From Ophioceras dolichostomum (taxonomy: Eukaryota > Ascomycota > Sordariomycetes > Magnaporthales > Ophioceraceae), in contig PYST01000581.1 of NCBI GenBank assembly GCA_003049485.1, positions 1 to 14,984 of the forward strand: a DNA stretch of 14,984 nucleotides, read 5' to 3'. Both the position numbers and the translations under genes were made by a program. Each line of letters starts with the position of its first letter. Positions within the stretch are counted from its first letter, which is position 1. This document shows positions 9,040 to 14,984 of this stretch, piece by piece. The notes beneath the pieces were generated by a model that saw nothing but the letters and a program-made list of their open reading frames with translations, was not told the origin of the DNA and did no database searches.

Positions 9040-9774
9040 GGTGACTAGCGATCGCTCTACTGACAGACGATGCCTTTATGAACTCCCAGCACTTCGTCTT
9101 GCTGTGGAGGGTGGGGGGATTGAATTTTGCCCCTGTCGCAGAATTTTTATCGCGGATTCGATAAGGGATTTGTGTGATAAGATAACAGATACGCGATACG
9201 TCCAAGCCAAGCCATCGCGGAGCGTATGAGAAGTCCCCGGTACGATGTTGCTCAACAACATCAAAGATGAACCGGCCCCGATCAGACGCGGAAATCTCCA
9301 GATCGCTTTGGCTCTGCAAAATTACCGAACCGTGGTATGCAAGGTCACCATTCACGCACCCAGAGAACCTGTTTGCCCGCTTCTAGGTGGTGCCATGTGT
9401 GGCTCTTCAAGCTTCCCCCGCTCGCCACCCCTCCCCGAACGGTCCTACCCCAGATGTTGTCACAACTCACCATGTCACTCCTTCCTCCTTCGAATTTCTT
9501 GCAGATGGATTTTGGGGCACGTTCCGGTTTCCTTGCCGTCGGCAGGACACATCATCAACAGTCAATACGTTTTCACACAAGTCGGGGCTGTGGAAACACA
9601 ACAGGTCGGGTTCTGCACGAACTGGGCTCGGAAGGAGGACAATGCATGGAAATCACGACGTTAAAAGCCCTGTGTCCCGGCCATACGTGTCCTTCCTTCT
9701 TTGCCGTAGCAGTCCGCAAAATTAGACATGCGCCCTTTGACTCCTAACCCTTCTCGCTGACTGTGATCATCATC
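9040..9774. promoter_or_regulatory. Divergent spacer between DBP3 and the GH92 gene
   Basis: These 735 bp separate two start codons facing away from each other, so both promoters should lie here. The DBP3 side (9110-9190) is A/T-richer, with GAATTTT and GAATTTTTAT tracts that weakly resemble the RRPE element of ribosome-biogenesis genes. The GH92 side (about 9400-9500) is pyrimidine-rich. The open frames here (9245-9664, 9337-9747, 9387-9725) overlap in several frames, have no recognisable domain, and I treat them as chance. Confidence 0.6.
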
Positions 9775-12742
9775 ATGCACATCACATCACTATTCACAGT
9801 ATTTTTGTCCCTCCTATCTCGTGACAACATCACAAGTGCCCGGGCTGATGTCCTCGACTTCGTGGACCCCCTGATCGGGACTATCAATGGAGGCAAGCTA
9901 GCAACACAACAGTATCTGAGACGGGATGCGGGGGTCATCAAATCTCCTAACCACCGCTGCAGGTCATGTCTTCCCGGGCGCGACCCTGCCCTTTGGCATG
10001 GCGAAGGCGGTCGCCGATGTAAACGACGAGAATCAGGGTCCGTGTAAACGAAAGCCTCGCCATCGCAACGTTCACTCGAGAACACAAGCTGACATGATCC
10101 TCCAGGCGGATTCGCCTCCAACGATGCGGAGAGTATGCCTCAGTTTGAACTACCACATCCGCTAGTGCCCGATACGAGATCGCATAGGCCTCATCACTTC
10201 ACCGAAGTTTGCTAACCTTAACCCAGTCACCGGCTTTAGTCACATGCACGATTCGGGCACAGGTGGAGTGAGCAAGCCAGGGGGTCTACGCACTTTGACA
10301 TCAGCGAGGGTCCTGCCATGAGTTCCAACATCGGCAAACTGCTAATCATGAGCATTGTAGGCGTTGAGCTTGGGGAACTTCCCCCTATTCCCTCAGACGG
10401 GCTGTACTGGCGACACTCTGATCAACTGCTTCTTCCCCAAGGCCGCGAGAGCCAGCAAGAGGATCAATGGCTCGGTCATCGCGAGCCCAGGATACTTTGC
10501 AGTCACCCTGAACACCTCCAAGATCCGAACGGAAATGACTGTCACCAACCATACGGCACTTTACCGCTTCACGTTCCCATCTACAGGAAACGGCACGAAG
10601 ACTCCAGGTGCCCCTAAGCTACCCTACAGTCCTCTCATCCTCGCTGACCTCACGGATCTTCCTAACTCGAGGAGCATTGGAAGCATTAGGGTTGATCCGT
10701 CCACCGGTCGAATCATCGGCAACGGCACTTTCCGGCCATCATTTGGGGTCGGAAAATATGATCTGCACTTCTGTGCCGACTTCAGGGGGGCAGATATTCG
10801 GGACACCGGAGTGTTTGTCAACAACCGAGCCGGGAGCGAGCCGAAGAGTGTTCAAATATTTGATGACGGCGTCAGCTCTCCCCCCGTTCCGGCAGGCGCT
10901 TGGGTTCAGTTCCAAGCTCCCGAGGACGACCAGATATTGGCTCGTGTCGCCATGTCGTTTATCAGCACGGAGCAGGCGTGTTCTAACGCTCAGCGAGAAA
11001 TACCCGACTTCAAGTTCAGCAACACGCTCTCGTCTGCGCAAGACGCATGGCGCAAGAAGCTCGGCGTTGTTAGTATCGACACCGCTGGAGACGATGCTTC
11101 TCTCAGAACTACATTCTGGTCCGGAATCTATCGGACTTTGCTCTCACCGCAGGATTACACAGGTGAGCAGAAAGCAGCTCAGGTAAGGAGAGAACAAAAG
11201 GCTCAACAGCTAACACCTATGCCAAGGAGAAAACCCGTTGTGGAGCAGCTCCGAGCCATGTAAGTTCTTTCGCTCTCGCAATCACTTCCAGGTCTCAAAC
11301 TAACAAAGGGAGCAGACTACGATTCTTACTACTGCATCTGGGACTCATTTCGAGGAATACATCCCTTGCTCACGATGCTCGACCCGCACAGCCAGACGCT
11401 CATGATCAGGTCTATGCTTGATATCTATCGCCATGAAGGCTATATCCCGGACTGCCGGATGAGTCTTTGCAAGGGATATACTCAAGGAGGCAGCAACGGG
11501 GACGTCGTACTGGCAGATGCGTACCTCAAGGGGCTCAAGGACGGAATAGACTGGAACCTGGGATATGAGGCTGCAGTCAAAGACGCCGAAGGTATGAATT
11601 CTATCCTCGTGTCCCCCCTTTTACCATCACAAGACTGCTGAACTATATCGGTATGAAACTGCACAGTTGAGCCCAAAGTATGGTCTGTCGAAGGCAGAGG
11701 CGGACTTGAGAGTTGGAAAACTCTCGGATACATCCCCGCGGACGATTTCAGCCCGCAAAGCTCGGGCGGTCCGTTCACCAGGTCCATCTCACGAACCCTT
11801 GAGTACGCCTACGATGATTTCTGCATCGCCGAGATGGCCGAGCGGATGAACAAGACGGCCGACGCAGAGAAATATCTTTCCAGGTCGAATAACTGGATCA
11901 ACCTATTCAACCCAATACAAGCCTCTTTCCTCAACCTCTCGACCGCAAGCAACGAGACAAGGACTGTAGACTCCGGTTTCACCGGGTTTATGCAACCCAG
12001 GTACCTGAACGGCTCGTTCGGCTTCCAAGATCCGAGCTTCTGCCAGCCAATCAACCAGTTCGACCAGTGCTACCTCAATTCTAACGGGCACGAGACGTAC
12101 GAAGGCGGCAGCTGGCTGTACACGTTCTACGCACCGCAGGACATGGCCGGCCTAATCACCACCCTAGGCGGCCCCGACACGTTCGTCAGCCGGCTGAACT
12201 ACCTCCACGACACGCCCAACCTGCTCTACATGGGCAACGAGCAGTCCTTCCTCCTCACCTACCTCTACCACTACGCCGGCCGCCCCGGCCTGTCCTCCAA
12301 GTACGCGCACTCGTACATCCTGTCTCAGTTCAACGACACCATCAACGGCATACCGGGCAACGACGACTCGGGCGCCATGGGCGCGTTCATCGCCCTGACC
12401 ATGATGGGGCTGTACCCCGTAGCCGGACAGGACGTGTACCTGATCGTCCCGCCGTTCTTCCGCGAGGTCAACATCACGAACCCGGCCAGCGGTAAGACGG
12501 CCACGGTCAGGAACGTCAACTTCGACCAGGGGTACGACAGCATCCACGTGCAGAGCGCGACGCTGGACGGGCGGAACTACACCAGGAGCTGGATCACGCA
12601 CAGCTTCTTCGTCGAGGGAGGCGTGCTGGAGCTGACGCTGGGTCCCGAGGAGAGTGCTTCGGGCTGGGGAACGGCGGAGGCTGACTTGCCGCCCAGCTCG
12701 TCGACTGCACGGCGACGATTTCAGGGGCAGACGCTTTCTTGA
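9775..12742 (+). CDS. Glycoside hydrolase family 92 alpha-mannosidase, eight exons
   Basis: GH92 enzymes are Ca2+-dependent exo-alpha-mannosidases that trim mannose from N-glycans or mannoproteins. Exons by splice signals and family similarity are 9775-9892, 9963-10037, 10106-10132, 10227-10267, 10361-11162, 11227-11259, 11316-11591 and 11667-12742. They total 2448 bp, one open frame of 815 residues. The start is ATG 9775; a short hydrophobic N-terminus (LFTVFLSLL) suggests a weak signal peptide. Family landmarks are DPLIGTINGG (31-40), HVFPGATLPFGMAKAVADV (41-59), GFSHMHDSGTGG (76-87), SLGNFPLFP (90-98), GIYRTLLSPQDYTG, YYCIWDSFRGIHPL, then YEGGSWLYTF with Glu603 as the likely general acid and GNDDSG (688-693) as the likely Asp/Ca2+ region. 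Every junction keeps phase. Intron 1 starts with GC, and exons 3 and 6 are only 27 and 33 bp. No stop or frameshift remains. Fungal GH92 proteins are usually secreted; the substrate is not determinable here. Confidence 0.92.
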
Positions 12743-12875
12743 TGTTGGGGTCTCCTTTCCCTGAAGTTCTCCTCCTCGTCAAGTTCACTAATTTGCTGCA
12801 GCTGGAGACCATTTCCTAGCTGGAGCTCGTAGGGAATGGTCTCCAGAATTTCTAGACAGTATTTCTAATGGACAG
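12743..12875. other. Convergent intergenic spacer, GH92 / KDEL-protein genes
   Basis: Only 132 bp separate the GH92 stop (12740-12742) from the last base of the opposing gene's stop codon (12876). Both 3' UTRs must lie or overlap here. Its main structure is the hairpin at 12802-12846. I saw no clear AATAAA on either strand. Confidence 0.6.
12802..12846. other. Long imperfect inverted repeat (hairpin) between convergent stops
   Basis: Left arm CTGGAGACCATTTCCT (12802-12817) and right arm AGGGAATGGTCTCCAG (12831-12846) pair over 16 bp with a single mismatch, which becomes a G-U wobble in the plus-strand RNA. The loop is 13 nt and repeats the CTGGAG of the arm. It lies 60 bp after the GH92 stop and 30 bp after the opposing gene's stop, so it would be present in both 3' UTRs. 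A role in 3'-end formation or mRNA stability is possible but unproven. Confidence 0.85.
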
Positions 12876-13959
12876 TCATAGCTCGTCCTTCGAACCCCTC
12901 GCATCCGACGTCGTCTTCTTTGCCCTCATAAGATGCGCCTGTATTACAAATTCAATGTTCCTCTCATCTAGCCCCCTCCTAGCCGCAGTGTGCTGCGTGA
13001 TCCACGCAATGACCTTGCCGTCTTCTGCTCTGTCTGTATAGAGCTCCAAGTTTGAGAATGCACCTGTCGATTGTTTTTGTGAACGAATCAGTACTAATTA
13101 CCTCGGCAGATAGGTAGGTTAGACCGGCACATCGGGTAGCTAATACTACTACTAGTAGTATTCTTGAGATTTTTTTTTTCCTCGGCAAAATGAGTCATTC
13201 AAGCAGGAGGGAGAGTGTGGCTGAGAGCAGGATTTTCGTGAGAATTCCTCCATATGCTAGTCTCGCTGACTGCATACCCTCTACCCACCTAGGTGCATAT
13301 AGGAGAAACAGAACCATACCTTGGCAGTCACTATTCGCCTCAGCCACCCAAAGCGGTAATACATGATACATTGCACCCGGCGCGAAAATCACAATCTTGT
13401 CTCCATCGTCGTTCAAGCGATCTTTTTCGGCCTCCTCGGGAGTACGGGGGACGGGGAGGCGGTCTTTGATCCTCTCCTGGTCGGTCTTCGGCTTCGCGAA
13501 AACGTAGAATATGTCCCTGCCGGGGCCGCGCGTGCGTTCCTGCTCCTCGATCCAACGACGAACCAGCAGGGGGAGGGTGTCGTAGTCCATCGTGAGCAGG
13601 TGCCGGTTGTACAAGGCAGGTTCGTCGCCGGCCCATGTGCCAGGATAGTGCCTCGCGTGGAAGATGGCCCTCGCCGCGTCGTGGTAGCTCAGCAGTCCGA
13701 AGGGCCCCGGCTCGCGCAGGTCGTGGAGGTAGTATTCGTTGGCGGAGAAGCATTTGGTTGCGGTGCAGGCCTTGTCGAACTTCCTGAGACTGCGGTGGCC
13801 GAACGGGTCGGTCCAGTGGAAGTTGTCTGCCATCATTGGCGAATCTGCCGAGGGGGAGGAGGTATCAGGCTTCTTGGCGTGGGATATCTGAGGAGAGAGT
13901 AGAAGGAGTAGGAGAAGAAAGACGGGGAACAGTGTAGCTGAATGTCCTATGAATCTCAT
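12876..13959 (-). CDS. Small ER-luminal protein candidate: signal peptide plus C-terminal KDEL, function unknown
   Basis: I do not recognise a named family. Exon 1 (13959-13320) begins with a textbook signal peptide (FPVFLLLLLLL core, cleavage expected after Ala28 in SHA-K). A charged body follows with three Cys (65, 70, 212), the segment RDIFYVFAKPKTDQERIKDR (149-168) and the apolar stretch KIVIFAPGAMYHVLPLWVAE (188-207). Read without splicing, the frame ends at 13195 with an unrelated hydrophobic tail. A GTATGG donor at 13319 and a CGACAG acceptor ending at 13064 match in phase and give exon 2 (13063-12876). It encodes 61 more residues (LELYTDRAEDGKVIAW, then NIEFVIQAHLMRAKK) ending exactly in GSKDEL and stop. 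The total is 275 residues. A signal peptide plus KDEL predicts ER-lumen retention. The intron (256 bp) is long for this window, so an extra small exon is possible. The partner, enzyme activity and regulation are unknown. Confidence 0.75.
13142..13162. repeat. Perfect 10-bp inverted repeat inside the intron
   Basis: AATACTACTA and TAGTAGTATT are exact reverse complements separated by one base, followed by a T10 run (13170-13179). It lies in the 256-bp intron of the KDEL-protein gene. The TAC/GTA units resemble the microsatellite at 63-86, but I have no evidence the two are related. Confidence 0.85.
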
Positions 13960-14984
13960 GACTGCTTTCGGAGATAATTTTCACTTGAAGCTTCCGATAT
14001 GATGGTCACTCAATCCGCCTTGTTCCGGCCTTCTTGATCTCAAAGAGGAAAGGGAACACGACTGAACGAGGTGTCGGTACGATATGTAGGAGTTGAGAAT
14101 CGAAGCTGGCTTGCTGGCCTCATCGGCTATTTTGCCGGGACCGAGGGCGGGCCAGCGAGCCTCCGGGTTCACCATCTCGGGCGGGAGCGAACACACTGGC
14201 TAGGTACTCGGTGAGCCTCTCTCCCGCGGTCTGCTCATGAGTCGGGACACAGGTGGACTTGGAGTTTGTGGCATCGGCGACACCTTTCTAGTAAGTTCAT
14301 AATTGCCGATGTTGCGGAGTGGCAGGGAGTATTGTGAATATAAACCGCCAGAATGTTATCACCACATCCGGCAATATGAGTCGTCGTTGTGGCCAACTCT
14401 AGCTGAGAGTATCGAGAGAACTGTGCCGCCTGAAACAGGCTGCTCTGAACTGTCGCACGCCTCAACGACTTGATCATGTCGGCGAGTTGTATTTTTCCTT
14501 TTACAAATATTTCGCCAGGCGTTCTCCTGCTTTGGTAATCTGAGGCGACTTAACAAAGTGGAAATTGTTGAATCAATAGTAGTCCTGCAACATATCGTGG
14601 TGCGGTGCGGCTGCCTGGGCTGCCTGGAGCGCGAGACGGGAACAGTCCCCTACAGCGTAGATGCAGTGAGTGTTCTAAATTGAAGATCTGGGCGAACGCG
14701 CAACTGCCCCTGAATTTGACGGAGACCCAGCACTGATGAGATTGATGTCAAACCAAATCCCCAGATTTTCTGGGCTGGGTGTCCCACCGCGCATGTCACT
14801 GGACAACGTCATAAGGCAACAAGATCTTTGACCGACGACGAATTTCCACCGTAATGCTGTTTCCCATTTCCCATTGTTCCAGGTTTTGCGAGCCTCCCTC
14901 AGCCCCCAAAAAATTAATGTCCCCGCATAAAAAAAGGAGCTTCAATACGCTGTCATTTTACCATCGGCCTCTACAATTCTATCT
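13960..14984. promoter_or_regulatory. Non-coding right flank; upstream region of the KDEL-protein gene
   Basis: About 1 kb contains no supported gene. The small open frames on minus (14196-13981, 14477-14235, 14556-14359) have no recognisable features. The part next to 13959 must hold the promoter of the KDEL-protein gene. I looked for, and did not find, a convincing unfolded-protein-response element. A TATAAA on plus at 14339-14344, and A-rich then pyrimidine-rich sequence near 14900-14984, would suit the promoter or 5' UTR of a plus-strand gene beyond the window. Confidence 0.45.

Noticed and set aside
9245..9747. Overlapping plus-strand frames in the DBP3/GH92 spacer
   Set aside because: Three frames overlap one another with no family features. 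The region must hold two promoters.
11163..11263. Continuation of the GH92 exon 5 frame to a stop at 11263
   Set aside because: Polar, non-homologous sequence. Splicing at 11163 and 11226 restores the conserved GENPLW segment.
13195..13319. Read-through C-terminus of the KDEL-protein gene (ends SLLLE)
   Set aside because: It lies in the intron. The phase-matched splice to 13063 gives a better tail. Kept only as a possible intron-retention product.
13363..13902. 179-codon open frame on plus
   Set aside because: Antisense to exon 1 of the KDEL-protein gene, which has a clear signal peptide and matched splice sites.
1..14984. tRNA, rRNA, CRISPR or biosynthetic cluster
   Set aside because: I saw no B-box-type tRNA signals, rRNA-like sequence, spaced repeats, or PKS/NRPS/terpene genes. 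Absence by eye is not proof.

Overview
This window is nuclear DNA of a filamentous ascomycete (Pezizomycotina; the finer placement, perhaps Sordariomycetes, is an inference). The evidence is short introns (56-98 bp, with one of 256 bp) carrying CTAAC/CTGAC-type branch sites, GC-rich coding sequence, fungal-type versions of RFT1, DBP3 and GH92, and a Tad1-like LINE retrotransposon.

Layout: (1) Positions 1-3747 hold a dead LINE on the minus strand. ORF1 (gag-like, zinc knuckles) lies at the right and ORF2 (APE endonuclease plus the start of reverse transcriptase) at the left. It has in-frame stops, frameshifts and no RT palm, and ORF2 runs into a (GTA)8 microsatellite. A 93-bp perfect direct duplication around a single N inside ORF2 looks like an unmerged assembly overlap. 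(2) Positions 3748-4814 have no convincing gene. (3) RFT1 (4815-6813, plus, two exons) converges on DBP3 (9039-6956, minus, two exons), with 142 bp between stop codons. (4) A 735-bp divergent spacer separates DBP3 from a GH92 alpha-mannosidase gene (9775-12742, plus). I reconstructed the GH92 gene from eight exons into one uninterrupted 815-residue frame. (5) GH92 converges on a minus-strand gene (13959-12876) for a small protein of unknown function. It has a signal peptide and, on a downstream exon, a C-terminal KDEL. A strong 16-bp-arm hairpin lies between the two stop codons. (6) Positions 13960-14984 are non-coding as far as I can see.

Three of the four intact genes touch the secretory or N-glycan pathway: RFT1 in ER lipid-linked oligosaccharide assembly, GH92 in mannose removal, and a predicted ER-resident KDEL protein. 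Whether this is more than chance is unproven. DBP3 is a ribosome-biogenesis helicase and does not fit the theme. I found no tRNA, rRNA or CRISPR. I saw no clear new multi-gene system. The freshest items are the KDEL protein with its hidden second exon, the convergent-gene hairpin, the GC-AG intron in GH92 and the assembly join in the LINE.
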